Positions 36,262 through 45,930 of a DNA stretch of 64,000 bases are shown here, one piece after another. The notes beneath the pieces were generated by a model. It was not told the origin of the DNA, ran no database searches, and saw only the letters and a list, made by a program, of their open reading frames with translations. Both the position numbers and the translations under genes were made by a program. This stretch comes from Dokdonella sp. (GTDB lineage: Bacteria > Pseudomonadota > Gammaproteobacteria > Xanthomonadales > Rhodanobacteraceae). The first letter of the stretch is position 1, and every line of letters begins with the position of its first letter. The stretch spans positions 159,254-223,253 of the forward strand of contig JALOBC010000001.1 in NCBI GenBank assembly GCA_023228465.1, read 5' to 3'.

Positions 36262-36443
36262 CGGTGCGGCCTCACATGGACGCGGGGTTCGATTCTCGCA
36301 CGGCACGCCGGGGCTTCGCGCCGCGCGCCATGCCGGCGCATCGCCCGGGATCGCCTGCACCCAGCCAGTTGCGTGGATCGCGCGCCGTGACCTCGATCCC
36401 GCGCCGGGTCGCCGTACAGCGAATCGGCCGGGTAACATGGGGC

Positions 36444-37001
36444 ATGGACATCGACCGGTCAGCGCTGCTGCCGCGCCTTGATTGCCGACGCGCCCTGTTG
36501 CGCCCATGGCGCATGGACGACCTCGCCTGCCTGCAGGCGAACGCCAGCGCGGCGACGCTCGCACCCGGCGAGGTGGATGTGCTTCCCTATCCCTATGTCG
36601 GCACCGACGGGCGCGGCTGGCTGGCGCGGGCGGTTGCGGCGATCGATGCGGCGTGGGCGGTCGATGTCGGCGGCGCAGCCATTGGCGGCATCAGCCTCAA
36701 CATGGCAAGACGCGAGGTGGCTGCCGAGGCCGAGCTTGGCTACTGGTTGGGCCGGCAGCACTGGGGGCAAGGGTTGATGACCGCCATCGTGGGCACGTTC
36801 GTGCCGCGCGCCCTGGCGGCTTTCGGCCTCGCGCGCATGTTTGCGACGGTCTATGAAGGGCGCGCGGCTTCCGTGCGGGTACTGCGCAAGTGCGGTTTCA
36901 GTTTGGAGTCGACGCACATGTCGGCGGTGGCGCAGCAGGGTCGGGCTCTGCGCATCGAGATTCATGCGATTGCCGGTCCGCCCGGGAACGCGGCGACATG
37001 A
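36444..37001 (+). CDS. GNAT-family N-acetyltransferase, RimJ/RimL type
   Basis: The 185-residue product has the RimJ/RimL-like opening [20 protein letters not shown] and the acetyl-CoA site [15 protein letters not shown], followed by [20 protein letters not shown] and LRKCGF. The substrate may be a protein N-terminus or a small molecule; it cannot be told. The stop overlaps the ATG of the next gene (ATGA), so the two are translationally coupled. Longer upstream frames are not conserved. Confidence 0.88.
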   Translation: MDIDRSALLPRLDCRRALLRPWRMDDLACLQANASAATLAPGEVDVLPYPYVGTDGRGWLARAVAAIDAAWAVDVGGAAIGGISLNMARREVAAEAELGYWLGRQHWGQGLMTAIVGTFVPRALAAFGLARMFATVYEGRAASVRVLRKCGFSLESTHMSAVAQQGRALRIEIHAIAGPPGNAAT

Positions 37002-37855
37002 ATCGACGTCCGCCACCGCGCGGTTCGCCCTGGTCGCGTGCCGAGATCGCCGGCAAGCCGCCCGCGGGCAGCGATGCGCGGGAACGCGCGGCAGCCTCGG
37101 CGCGCGGCGGGGAAATGCGCCTGTATGGCCTGCACGCGTGTCTGGCCGCGTTCGCCCACCGGCCCGAGGCGCTGCGCAAGGTCTACCTCGTGGAATCGCG
37201 CATTCCACTCCTGAAGGAGGTGCTGGCCTGGTGCGTCGCGCGCCGGCTTGGCTATCGCGTGGTGGAGGAAGGCGACCTCGAACGGCTGACTTCCTCGCGT
37301 CATCACCAGGGCGTGTGTTTCGATCTCGTGCGACCGGTGCCGCTCACGCTCGAGGCGCTGCTGGAGCGCCTCCCGGCCGCCCCGGAGCCCTCGCTCATGC
37401 TGTGGCTCGACGGGGTCGGCAATCCGCACAACCTCGGTGCGGTGCTGCGCAGTGCGGCGCATTTCGGGGTGGCTGGCGTGCTGGTGCCGGAGGCGTCCGG
37501 CCTGGAGGTTTCGGGTGCCGCCGCGCGCGTGGCCGAAGGCGCAGCGGAGCACGTACCGCTGGCGCAGGTGCCTTCCGCTACCCGGGGCCTGGCCGCGCTC
37601 GCAGGGCATGGCTACCGCGTGGCGGCCACGGTCCCGCGCACGGGTGCCTCGCTCTATGCGACATCATTGCCCGCGCGCCTGGTGCTGGTGTTCGGCGCCG
37701 AAGGCGAGGGCATGAGCGCGGCGATGCTCGCCGCAGCGGATGTTCGTCTCACCATTCCGGGCAGCGGCAAGGTCGAGAGCCTCAACGTGGCCGCCAGCGT
37801 CGCCGTGGTGCTGGGCGAGTGCTGGCGCCAGATGCAGCCACCCTTGCCGATGTAG
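36998..37855 (+). CDS. TrmH/SpoU-family RNA methyltransferase
   Basis: The 285-residue protein carries all three SPOUT motifs: GVGNPHNLGAVLRSAAHFG, LVFGAEGEGMS, and IPGSGKVESLNVAASVAVVL. It is thus a 2'-O-ribose methyltransferase of rRNA or tRNA. The N-terminal part has a basic leader and a substrate-binding domain (LYGLHACLAAFAHRPEALRK), as in RlmB and YfiF. The exact target nucleotide cannot be assigned. It overlaps the GNAT gene by four bases. Confidence 0.92.
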   Translation: MNRRPPPRGSPWSRAEIAGKPPAGSDARERAAASARGGEMRLYGLHACLAAFAHRPEALRKVYLVESRIPLLKEVLAWCVARRLGYRVVEEGDLERLTSSRHHQGVCFDLVRPVPLTLEALLERLPAAPEPSLMLWLDGVGNPHNLGAVLRSAAHFGVAGVLVPEASGLEVSGAAARVAEGAAEHVPLAQVPSATRGLAALAGHGYRVAATVPRTGASLYATSLPARLVLVFGAEGEGMSAAMLAAADVRLTIPGSGKVESLNVAASVAVVLGECWRQMQPPLPM

Positions 37856-37966
37856 CCCGGATACGCGGCACCCCATCGCGTCGTGTGGGTTGTCCGGTTC
37901 CGTCCGGTGATCAGGGCGCGCGCAGGTGGCCGCGCGGACAGGCCTGCGCCGATGATCCACGCACGT

Positions 37967-39394
37967 TCACTTGTCGCGATCGCGCGCAAACGCGCCCGGC
38001 GCCGAGCCGAAATCACCCTTGGCCTGCGCGGCCAGATAGGCGGCCACGACGTAGGCGGCGACGTTCTGGCGCAGCTGTTCGGGGTCGATCTTGTCGAGCG
38101 TGTCGTTGGCACTGTGATGCCAGTCGAAGTAGCGCGTGGCGTCCTGATGAAGGGACAGGGCGGCCATGCCGACGGCGTGCACGGCGGAAAGATCCGAGCC
38201 GCCCCAGCCGGGTGCGCCGGCGTCGTATTCGATTCCCAGCGGCTTGAGGACTTCCGCCATCTGCGTGATGGCTGCGCGTGCCTCGGGCTTGACCGTCGCG
38301 GTCATGCGATAGATGCGGTCGGCACCGAGATCCGACTCGCTGCCGAGCACGGCCCGGGCGATTTCCTGGCGATGCGCCTGGGCATAGGCCTTGCCGCCGT
38401 AGAGCCCCGATTCCTCGTTGGCGAACGCGATCACCCGGATGCTGCGTGCCGGGCGGGTGGGCAGCGCCGCGATCAGCTTTGCCGCGCCGACCGCAATGCC
38501 GATGCCGGCCGCATCGTCGATGGCACCGGTAGCCAGGTCCCAGGAATCCAGATGGCCGCCCATGACGAAGTATTCGTCAGGCTGCTTGCTGCCCTTCAGC
38601 TCGGCAATCACGTTGGCGCCGGTGTACTCCCCCTCGGTGCCGCAATCGAGTTCCATCTTCAGGACCAGCGTCTTGCTCATGGCGAGGATGCGCTCGACCT
38701 GGTCGGCATCCGGGCTGGACAGCGCCGCGGCAGGAATGGGCGTCACCCCTTCCTCGAAGCGCGTCATGCCGGTGTGCGGCAGGCGCACGTGACCGGTGCC
38801 GGCCGAACGGAGCACGAATCCCACCGCCCCCTTGCTCGCTGCGATCGAGGGTCCGCGCGTGCGCACCGCCGAACCGATGCCGTAGTCGTGACCGTCCCGT
38901 GAAGCCTGCATGCGCGGACCGACATAGGCGATCTTGCCCTTGAGCATCGACGGATCGGCGGCCTTGAGGGCATCGAGGCTGGGGAAGGAAACCACCTCGG
39001 CAACCAGGCCGCCTGCAGGGGTGGCGGGGGAACTGCCCAGCGCAGTCAGGATGACCGGCTGCGGGAACGGTGCGAGGATCGCCCCGGACTCACTGCGCCT
39101 GACCCATTTGGGATAGGTCACCGGCTCGGTCCACACCTTGTCGAAGCCAAGCGCCTTGAAGCGCGCGATCACCCATTCGCGGGCCTTCTCGTCGTTCTCG
39201 CTGCCGGCCAGACGCGGGCCGATCTCCGTGGTGAGCGCTTCGGTGAAGTCCCAGGCAGTGTCATCCTTGAGCGCCTTGTCGCGGAGTTCGGCCGCCGTGG
39301 CGAGATCGGCGCGATCCAGCGTGGTGGTCCTGGGCGCAGCCATCGCCAGCGGCGCGGCGAGCAGCAGCAAGGCTAGGAGAAGGGCGCGGCGCAT
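37967..39394 (-). CDS. M28-family zinc metallopeptidase, exported
   Basis: The 475-residue protein has a signal peptide (MRRALLLALLLLAAPLAMA) and an M28 aminopeptidase fold. A PA-domain insert covers about residues 120-260. Zinc ligands are visible in GGHLDSW, AIDDAAG, NEESG, ESDLGAD and WHHSANDTLD. It is probably a periplasmic or secreted aminopeptidase or dipeptidase related to carboxypeptidase Q. AGGAG precedes the ATG. No partner gene is seen; it stands alone between opposing genes. Confidence 0.94.
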   Translation of the reverse strand: MRRALLLALLLLAAPLAMAAPRTTTLDRADLATAAELRDKALKDDTAWDFTEALTTEIGPRLAGSENDEKAREWVIARFKALGFDKVWTEPVTYPKWVRRSESGAILAPFPQPVILTALGSSPATPAGGLVAEVVSFPSLDALKAADPSMLKGKIAYVGPRMQASRDGHDYGIGSAVRTRGPSIAASKGAVGFVLRSAGTGHVRLPHTGMTRFEEGVTPIPAAALSSPDADQVERILAMSKTLVLKMELDCGTEGEYTGANVIAELKGSKQPDEYFVMGGHLDSWDLATGAIDDAAGIGIAVGAAKLIAALPTRPARSIRVIAFANEESGLYGGKAYAQAHRQEIARAVLGSESDLGADRIYRMTATVKPEARAAITQMAEVLKPLGIEYDAGAPGWGGSDLSAVHAVGMAALSLHQDATRYFDWHHSANDTLDKIDPEQLRQNVAAYVVAAYLAAQAKGDFGSAPGAFARDRDK

Positions 39395-39631
39395 GGCAGG
39401 CTCCTGCAGGCGAAACCGCGATTATGCGCTGCCAGCCGGGACGCGCGTTGGGCCAAAGGTCATGCGTTCCGTCGCCAGGCCGCACGGCCGCCTGGCGATC
39501 CAGACGGCGGACGTGGATGATTCCCCACTGCGCACGTGCAGGGCGCAGCAGCGAATGGAGCGCAGGATGATTGCCAGTTGCACGCCGCGGCCGCATGCTC
39601 GTCCACGCCACACTCGACATGGGAGACATTC

Positions 39632-39808
39632 ATGGCCAATCCGCGTTGGGAATACAAGGTCGTCCAGGCATCGGTGTCCTGGACCGGAACGATCAAGCCC
39701 GAACAGATGGCCGAGGTCCTCAATCGCGAGGGCCAGCAGGGCTGGGAACTGGTGAACACCGTGCTCTACGGGATGCGCCTGCACTTCATCCTGAAACGGG
39801 AACGCTGA
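39632..39808 (+). CDS. DUF4177 family small protein
   Basis: The 58-residue product matches the DUF4177 pattern: WEYKVVQASVSW near the start and LNREGQQGWELVNTVLYG then a final FILKRER. The fold is probably a small beta-sheet domain and the role is unknown. GGGAGA precedes the ATG. It converges with mscL; a GC-rich palindromic stretch lies between them. Confidence 0.8.
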   Translation: MANPRWEYKVVQASVSWTGTIKPEQMAEVLNREGQQGWELVNTVLYGMRLHFILKRER

Positions 39809-39859
39809 GCCGGCGGCGCGCCGGTTGCCGGCGCGCGCGCCCAGCCAGGCAGGCACGCC

Positions 39860-40267
39860 TTACCGGCCCTGCTTGAGCAGGTCGCGGATCTCGGTCAGCA
39901 GCACCACGTCCGCGGGCGGCGGAGGCGGCGCCTCCGGTGGAACCGGCGCGCGGTGCATCAGCCGGTTCATTGCCTTGATGACCAGGAAGATCGCGAAGGC
40001 GATGATGATGAAGCTGATCACCGTGTTGATGAAGCCGCCCCACATGATGGCAACCTCGCCGGTGCCATCGGGCGCCGCGGGCTTGAGCACCGTGCGGATG
40101 CGCGAGAAGTCGACGCCGCCGATCAGCAGGCCGATCGGCGGCATGATGACCCCATCGACCAGCGAGGAAACGATCTTGCCGAAGGCGGCACCGATGACGA
40201 TGCCGGTCGCCATGTCGACCACGTTGCCCTTCATGGCGAAGGTCTTGAACTCGGAAAGGAAGCTCAC
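39860..40267 (-). CDS. mscL: Large-conductance mechanosensitive channel
   Basis: MscL opens under membrane tension to release solutes during osmotic downshock. The 135-residue protein begins [19 protein letters not shown], followed by the gate helix [20 protein letters not shown], the second helix [20 protein letters not shown] and a proline-rich linker into the C-terminal helix. The start is GTG with GGAGA six bases upstream. It is monocistronic, convergent with the DUF4177 gene. Confidence 0.97.
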   Translation of the reverse strand: MSFLSEFKTFAMKGNVVDMATGIVIGAAFGKIVSSLVDGVIMPPIGLLIGGVDFSRIRTVLKPAAPDGTGEVAIMWGGFINTVISFIIIAFAIFLVIKAMNRLMHRAPVPPEAPPPPPADVVLLTEIRDLLKQGR

Positions 40268-40397
40268 GGGAATCTCCTGTCGGTACGGGGGAAGGCAGCG
40301 GTCCTGTCGATAGGCTGGTTACTGTACGCCAGTGGCTTTCACGCCGCGTGGCCGGACACGTTTTTCCACGTCGGCCGACCGCCCCGGCGTGCAGTGG

Positions 40398-41651
40398 TCA
40401 CGGCCGCGCCTGGTCGAAGCCGTGCACGAAGATCGCGGTTTCGATTGCGGAAAGCTCGTTGCCAAGCTCGCCGCGGGTACCGACGCCCTCGATGAACCAG
40501 TGCACGCCTTCGAGCGCGAATTCGTCCTCGGGCAGCGGCCCGTCGAGCAGGCCCAGACGCTCGGCGCAACCGAGCAGGGCGCCGAAATCGATCTGGTAGC
40601 GGCGCCATGCCAGGTCGGTCCCGTAGCGCGGCAGGTTGATTCCGCAGTACGTGGACAGTTGCGTCCCGGCAACGAACGAAAGGACGCTTGCGCCGGGGAA
40701 AAAGAAGCTTTCCTGCACCGGCCAGTTCCAGCGCGATGCGCCGGGCGCATACGCCGAGTAGTCGGCCACGCCCTGCGAGAACAGGTCGAGGAACACCAGG
40801 TAGGGCACTCCGGCGACGCGCGTCAGCGCATACATGCCGACGTGCACGCCCGCGCCGGCTGGCGTGCAGATGCTTGCGGTGCCGGGCTTGCAGCCGGGGG
40901 TCTGGTAGCTGCTCAGCCGGGCGCGGAACACGATGGTGCCGCGCGGCGAGCCGAACCTTGAAATGTAGCCGACCGGTCCCGGGTTGCCGCGCCCCTGCTG
41001 CGCGCCTACGGACAGGAACGGAATGCTGTACTGGTAGGCGCCCATCTTGTGGCAGAAGAAATCCTTGTCGGTCAGGCTCAGGATCATGCGCAGGCGTTGA
41101 CCGCCGCGGGCCGGCGGAGCGGATCTCAGCACGTCGAACTTGAATGGGGTCGCCTGCTGCGTGCTGGCGCTGGCGAGTGGGTGGGAAAGTCCGGGCGGCC
41201 CTTCGTTGCATTGTTCGAATGATGGGTCATCGTTGGCGACCAGAGTCCAGTACGTGTCGCCCGGATCGTTGACGGCGAAATAGGGGCTGCTGTCATAGAT
41301 GGTGCAGCCGATCCAGGAGTCGCCGACGCGTGTCATCGAGCCGCCGCAGGCTTCGCGACCCTGCAGCGTGCCGGCCCAGACCGGTGCGCCCCCGGGCAGG
41401 GCCGGCAATCCTGCCCGCCCCGGGCACCCGGAGAACGAGTCCTGCGCATTCCACAGGCAGCCTTCTGCCCCGGCCTGGGTGTAGGAGAGCTCGAGCGGCA
41501 GACTCGCGCTGCCCACGCCGGGTTCGAGCTCGGTTCGCGCACGCGCCTCGATGATGCCGGCATCGTGAATCGATTGCGCTGCCGCTGCACCCTGCACGAG
41601 AAGCAATGCTGCCAGCAGTCGTGCAGCACGGCCGCCAGCTGGGCCCCTCAT
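40398..41651 (-). CDS. Exported cysteine-rich hypothetical protein
   Basis: I do not recognise a family. The 417-residue product has a signal peptide ending near QGAAAA and about ten cysteines spread along it (GCLW, GCPG, ACGG, GCTI, FFCHK, YCGI and others), which suggests disulfides in the periplasm or outside. Repeats and membrane helices are absent. The start codon overlaps the stop of the FAH-family gene (ATGA), so expression is coupled to that enzyme. The function is unknown. Confidence 0.7.
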   Translation of the reverse strand: MRGPAGGRAARLLAALLLVQGAAAAQSIHDAGIIEARARTELEPGVGSASLPLELSYTQAGAEGCLWNAQDSFSGCPGRAGLPALPGGAPVWAGTLQGREACGGSMTRVGDSWIGCTIYDSSPYFAVNDPGDTYWTLVANDDPSFEQCNEGPPGLSHPLASASTQQATPFKFDVLRSAPPARGGQRLRMILSLTDKDFFCHKMGAYQYSIPFLSVGAQQGRGNPGPVGYISRFGSPRGTIVFRARLSSYQTPGCKPGTASICTPAGAGVHVGMYALTRVAGVPYLVFLDLFSQGVADYSAYAPGASRWNWPVQESFFFPGASVLSFVAGTQLSTYCGINLPRYGTDLAWRRYQIDFGALLGCAERLGLLDGPLPEDEFALEGVHWFIEGVGTRGELGNELSAIETAIFVHGFDQARP

Positions 41652-42334
41652 CGAATCCGCGCCTCCAGCACGGCGACGCCGGCCAGCTCTGCGCGGACGT
41701 GGTCGCCGCGCGCCAGCGGCCCGACGCCGGCCGGCGTGCCGGTGAAGACGAGGTCACCAGGGGCGAGTTCCCACAGCTTCGAGAGCTCGGCGATGATTGC
41801 AGCGACCGGGAAGATCATGTCGGCGGTACTGGCCTGCTGGCGCAGTTCCCCGTTGATCTCCAGTGTCAGGCGCCGGGCTTGGGGGTGGCCGACCGCGCTC
41901 ACCGGCTGCAGCGCCGACACCAGCGCGGAATGGTCAAAACCCTTGGCGGCATCCCACGGATGTCCCTTGGCCTTGGCCGCCGCCTGCAGGTCGCGCCGCG
42001 TGAGGTCCAGACCCACGCCGTAGCCGAACACGCAGGCGAGCGCGTCGGCTTCGGCGATGTCGCGTCCGCCCCGCGCCAGTGCCACCACCATCTCGAGTTC
42101 GTGGTGAAGCTCCTGCGTCGCGGACGGATAGGGCACGTCCGCGCCATCGGTGACCACCGCGTCGGCCGGCTTCATGAAGAACATCGGCTGCGTGCGTGGC
42201 GCCTCCGCGCCCATCTCGCGCGCATGCTCGGCGTAGTTGCGGCCGATGCAGTAGATGCGGCGGACCGGGAAACGGGAGTCGCTGCCGGCGACGCCGAGGC
42301 TGGAGACGGCGGGGGCGGGGATCACGAAGTTCAT
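41648..42334 (-). CDS. Fumarylacetoacetate hydrolase family protein
   Basis: The 228-residue enzyme is an FAH-fold C-C bond hydrolase or decarboxylase. Motifs are RIYCIGRNYAEHAREMG, FFMKPADAVV, the metal-binding HHELEMVVAL, GYGVGLDLTRRDLQ, and FTGTPAGVGPLARGD. Close relatives act on fumarylpyruvate or acylpyruvates, but no aromatic degradation genes are nearby, so the substrate stays open. The stop overlaps the start of an exported protein gene. It is divergent from the ABC exporter operon. Confidence 0.9.
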   Translation of the reverse strand: MNFVIPAPAVSSLGVAGSDSRFPVRRIYCIGRNYAEHAREMGAEAPRTQPMFFMKPADAVVTDGADVPYPSATQELHHELEMVVALARGGRDIAEADALACVFGYGVGLDLTRRDLQAAAKAKGHPWDAAKGFDHSALVSALQPVSAVGHPQARRLTLEINGELRQQASTADMIFPVAAIIAELSKLWELAPGDLVFTGTPAGVGPLARGDHVRAELAGVAVLEARIR

Positions 42335-42522
42335 GGAAGTCGATCGACGACAGGGGTGTCAAAGATAGCAGCGCAAGCCATTTCAATCCGCTGGTTCGGG
42401 ATCGTCGGGGACGTGACAAACGTCAGGCCGTGCGCCTGACATCTTCTGCTGTACGGCGGGCAGGGTGCGTGCGAACCTATGCCATGCTTCAGCGCCGGGT
42501 CCATCGCTAAGGAAGTCGCGGA

Positions 42523-43749
42523 GTGGATAAGGAACACTTGCTGCACCAGTTGCGCATCGATCGCAGCGCGCCCGCGCGCGAGGGGCCGGCTTCGACTGCC
42601 TGGCTGCGTGCCCTGCTTGCCCTGCTGGTGATCGCGCTGCTGGCGGTGGCCGGCGGATGGTTCGTGGCCCGCGGCAAGACCATCGAGGTCGAAGCGGCGA
42701 CGGCGGTCGCGCCAAGCGCCGCGGCGGGTCCCGCCGCCGTGCTGCAGGCGACCGGTTACGTCACCGCGCGGCGCCAGGCTACGGTGTCGGCGCAGATCAC
42801 CGGCACCCTGGTCGAGGTGCTGATCGAGGAAGGCGAGCGGGTCGAGGAAGGTCAGGTGCTGGCGCGCCTGGAAGACACCGCGCAGCGCGCGGCCCTGGCG
42901 CAGGCCGAGGCATCGCTGCGGGCGGCGCAGGCGCGCCTGGAGGAACTCAAGCTCCAGCGGGAGCAGAGCCGGCGCGATCTCGCGCGGGTGGAGGACCTGG
43001 TCGGGCGCAAGCTGGTGTCGATCCAGGCGGTCGAGCTGGCGCGCACCCAGGCGCAGATGCAGGCGGCCGGTGTGCAGTCGCAGCTTCGCCAGGTCGATGT
43101 GGCCGAGGCGGTCGTGCGCGGCGCAAAGGTGCAGCTCGACTATTGCACCGTGCGCGCGCCGTTCGCCGGCGTGATCATTGCCAAGGCGGCCCAGGTCGGA
43201 GAGATCGTGTCGCCGCTGTCGGCGGGCGGCGGTTTCACGCGTACCGGCGTGGGCACCATCGTGGACATGGATTCGCTGGAAGTCGAAGTCGACGTCAACG
43301 AATCCTACATCCAGCGCGTGGCGGCCGGGCAGGCGACCGAAGCGGTGCTGGATGCCTATCCCGACTGGAAGATCCCCGGTCACGTGATTGCCATCATTCC
43401 GGCCGCCGACCGCAGCAAGGCGACGGTCAAGGTGCGCGTGGCCCTTGATCAGAAGGATGCGCGCGTGGTCCCGGACATGGGCGTGCGGGTGTCGTTCCTG
43501 GAAGGCGCCAGCGACGCGCATGCGGCGGCCCCGCCCAACGGCGTGCTGGTGCCGGCCACCGCCATCGTCACGCGCGACGGCAAGGAGTCGCTGTTCGTGA
43601 TCGACGGTGACCGGGCGCGCCTGCGTGCGGTGGTGGCCGGCCAGGCCATGGCGGACCTGCGTCTGGTTGAAGGCGTTCAGGCAGGCACGCGTATCGTGCG
43701 TGCGCCGCCAGCGGCATTGAAGGATGGCACGCGCATCAAGGTGAAGTAG
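42523..43749 (+). CDS. ABC exporter membrane-fusion (periplasmic adaptor) subunit
   Basis: The 408-residue protein is an HlyD/MacA-type adaptor. One membrane helix (LRALLALLVIALLAVAGGWF, about 27-50) is followed by the biotinyl-lipoyl halves (TGYVTARRQATVSAQITGTL and KVQLDYCTVRAPFAGVI) that flank a coiled-coil hairpin, and then beta-barrel domains (PATAIVTRDGKESLFV). It would link the inner-membrane ABC pump to an outer-membrane channel. The GTG has AAGGAAG upstream. It begins an operon with the ATPase and two permeases; no outer-membrane factor is included. Confidence 0.92.
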   Translation: MDKEHLLHQLRIDRSAPAREGPASTAWLRALLALLVIALLAVAGGWFVARGKTIEVEAATAVAPSAAAGPAAVLQATGYVTARRQATVSAQITGTLVEVLIEEGERVEEGQVLARLEDTAQRAALAQAEASLRAAQARLEELKLQREQSRRDLARVEDLVGRKLVSIQAVELARTQAQMQAAGVQSQLRQVDVAEAVVRGAKVQLDYCTVRAPFAGVIIAKAAQVGEIVSPLSAGGGFTRTGVGTIVDMDSLEVEVDVNESYIQRVAAGQATEAVLDAYPDWKIPGHVIAIIPAADRSKATVKVRVALDQKDARVVPDMGVRVSFLEGASDAHAAAPPNGVLVPATAIVTRDGKESLFVIDGDRARLRAVVAGQAMADLRLVEGVQAGTRIVRAPPAALKDGTRIKVK

Positions 43750-43849
43750 GTCGGGGCCGGGTCTGCGACGCGAGATCCAGGGTGTCGGCAGCGCAGGACC
43801 GACCTGCGGCAGGCGTTCCCTTCGGCAAACGTGACAACAGAGGTGGGCA

Positions 43850-44551
43850 ATGGCAGTACTGGTCGAAATCCGCGATGTCAGCAAGGTTTACGAACGCGGC
43901 AGGCAGAAGGTCGAGGTGCTCCACCACGTCAATCTCGACATTGCCGAAGGCGACTTCCTTGCCCTGATGGGGCCGTCCGGTTCGGGCAAGACCACGCTGC
44001 TCAACCTCATTGGCGGACTGGACTCGCCCACCGATGGCAGCATCACCATCGGCGGCGAGCGCATCGATCGCCTCGGCGAAGGGGCGCTGGCCAAGTGGCG
44101 CGCCGCCAACGTCGGTTTCATCTTCCAGTTCTACAACCTGTTGCCGATGCTCTCGGCGCAGAAGAACGTTGAGCTGCCGTTGCTGCTGACGCACCTGTCC
44201 GGTGCCCAGCGCAGGCAGAACGCGGCCATCGCGCTGCAACTGGTGGGCCTGGCCGACCGCGCCAGCCACAAGCCGACCGAACTTTCCGGCGGCCAGCAGC
44301 AGCGCGTCGCCATCGCCCGCGCGATCGTCTCCGACCCCAGGTTCCTGGTCTGTGACGAGCCCACCGGTGACCTCGACCGCCAGTCCGCCGAGGAGGTGCT
44401 GGGGCTCCTGCAGATGCTGAACCGCGAACACGGCAAGACCATCATCATGGTCACCCACGATCCGCGCGCCGCCGAGCATGCCCGTCAGACGCTGCACCTG
44501 GACAAGGGCACACTGGTCGAGGAACAGCAGGGATTGGCGGTTGGGCATTAG
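43850..44551 (+). CDS. ABC transporter ATP-binding protein, MacB/LolD type
   Basis: The 233-residue ATPase has Walker [13 protein letters not shown], the Q-loop [14 protein letters not shown], the signature [16 protein letters not shown], Walker [13 protein letters not shown] and an H-loop VTHDPRAAE. The DEPTGDLD form marks the MacB/LolD/FtsE branch that drives mechanotransmission permeases. It follows the adaptor gene after 100 bases and is separated from the first permease by a 204-base stretch full of REP-like repeats. Confidence 0.95.
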   Translation: MAVLVEIRDVSKVYERGRQKVEVLHHVNLDIAEGDFLALMGPSGSGKTTLLNLIGGLDSPTDGSITIGGERIDRLGEGALAKWRAANVGFIFQFYNLLPMLSAQKNVELPLLLTHLSGAQRRQNAAIALQLVGLADRASHKPTELSGGQQQRVAIARAIVSDPRFLVCDEPTGDLDRQSAEEVLGLLQMLNREHGKTIIMVTHDPRAAEHARQTLHLDKGTLVEEQQGLAVGH

Positions 44552-44755
44552 GGATGGTTTGTGGGAGCGGCTTCAGCCGCGAGGCTCACCTCCCGAATTC
44601 CGGGAAAATCATCGGGACTGATGTCCCTCCCAAAAGGCGTGTTGCTCCCGCTGCAGGATGCTGCGAGTGCAGCGGGACTGACACCTCTGCCACGAGGCTC
44701 CGATTGCAGCGCTGTTGACGAATCCCGATTCCCCAACCCCCAATCCCGGCCCGCC
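44552..44755. repeat. REP-like repeat cluster, copy 2, within the ABC exporter operon
   Basis: TGTGGGAGCGGCTTCAGCCG starts at 44560, followed by complementary-type arms ATCGGGACTGATGTCCCTCC (44611) and AGCGGGACTGACACCTCTGC (44671). A separate nine-base palindrome CCCGCTGCA/TGCAGCGGG lies at 44647-44676. These are the same units as at 34.3 kb in a different order. The cluster lies between the ATPase and first permease genes and leaves the latter without an obvious ribosome site. Confidence 0.7.
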
Positions 44756-45919
44756 ATGAAATACCTCCATCTCGTCATCGCCGCGCTGACCCGCCGCAAG
44801 GCGCGCACCGCCTTCACGCTGGTGTCGATCATCGCCGCGTTCCTGCTGTTCGGTTTGCTCAACGCGGTGCGGGTCGCCTTCAGTGGTGGCAGCGATACCC
44901 TGGCCGGCAACGAGCGCTTGGTGGTGGCTTCGCGCTTCTCGATCATGACCGGCCTGCCGCAGAGCCTGCAGGCGCGCATCGCGGCGATCCCGGGCGTGAA
45001 GGCGGTCGGCCACCAGAACTGGTTCGGCGGTGTCTACCAGGATCCGAAGAATTTCGTGCTCAGTTTTGCCGTGGACGAGAACTACCTCGACACCAACCCG
45101 GACATCGTGCTGACGCCCGAACAGCGCAAGGCCTTTGCCGAGACCCGTGACGGCGCGCTGGTCGGCAAGGCGCTGGCGGAGCGCTACGGCTGGAAGGTCG
45201 GCCAGAAGGTGCCGCTGATCTCGCAGATCTTTCCGCGCAAGGACGGCGACATGACCTGGCCGTTCACCATCGTCGGCATCTACGACGTCACCCCGGACGC
45301 GCCCAATGGCGCCGACCAGATGTTCTTCCTGCACTGGAAGTATTTCGACGAGGGCAACCAGTACGGCCAGCACGAGGTCGGCTGGTACGTCGTGCAGCTG
45401 TCCGATCCGGCCGACGCCGACCGCGTGGCGCAGGCCATCGACGCGCTGTCGGCCAACTCGGACCACGAAACCAAGACGCAGACCGCCAACGCCTTCAACG
45501 CCTCGTTCGCCAAGCAGCTCGGCAACATCGGCCTGATCGTCACGGCGATCGTCGGGGCGGTGTTCTTCACCCTGATCCTGCTGACCGGCAACACCATGGC
45601 GCAGGCGGTGCGCGAGCGCATCCCGGAGCTTGCGGTGCTCAAGACCATCGGCTTTTCCAATCGCAGCGTGCTGGGGCTGGTGCTGGCCGAGGCGGTGCTG
45701 ATGCTGCTCGTCGGCGGCATCCTCGGCATGCTGCTCGCCACCGCCGTGGTACCGGCGCTCGGCAAGGGCAGTGGCGGCATGATCCAGCTGCCGCAGTTGG
45801 GTATTCGCGACTGGATCGAAGGCCTGGTGCTGATGATCCTGATCGGGGTCGTGGTCGGCGTGCTGCCGGCGCTGCGCGGCATGCGCCTGCGCATCGTCGA
45901 TGCCCTGGCCGGGCGCTGA
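44756..45919 (+). CDS. ABC exporter permease 1, FtsX/MacB type
   Basis: The 387-residue permease has the MacB layout. A first helix follows LVIAALTRRKARTAFTLVSI, then comes a periplasmic domain of about 230 residues and three C-terminal helices with the FtsX-type loop VRERIPELAVLKTIGFSNRS. The product ends MRLRIVDALAGR. The substrate is unknown. The ATG is a best guess by similarity; the preceding bases carry no ribosome site. Permease 2 begins 11 bases after the stop, and the two probably form a heterodimer. Confidence 0.9.
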   Translation: MKYLHLVIAALTRRKARTAFTLVSIIAAFLLFGLLNAVRVAFSGGSDTLAGNERLVVASRFSIMTGLPQSLQARIAAIPGVKAVGHQNWFGGVYQDPKNFVLSFAVDENYLDTNPDIVLTPEQRKAFAETRDGALVGKALAERYGWKVGQKVPLISQIFPRKDGDMTWPFTIVGIYDVTPDAPNGADQMFFLHWKYFDEGNQYGQHEVGWYVVQLSDPADADRVAQAIDALSANSDHETKTQTANAFNASFAKQLGNIGLIVTAIVGAVFFTLILLTGNTMAQAVRERIPELAVLKTIGFSNRSVLGLVLAEAVLMLLVGGILGMLLATAVVPALGKGSGGMIQLPQLGIRDWIEGLVLMILIGVVVGVLPALRGMRLRIVDALAGR

Positions 45920-45930
45920 GGAAAACTGCC

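Noticed and set aside
39809-39859. GC-rich palindromic stretch between the DUF4177 gene and mscL
   Set aside because: It can fold in several registers, but no clean stem or T-run supports a terminator.
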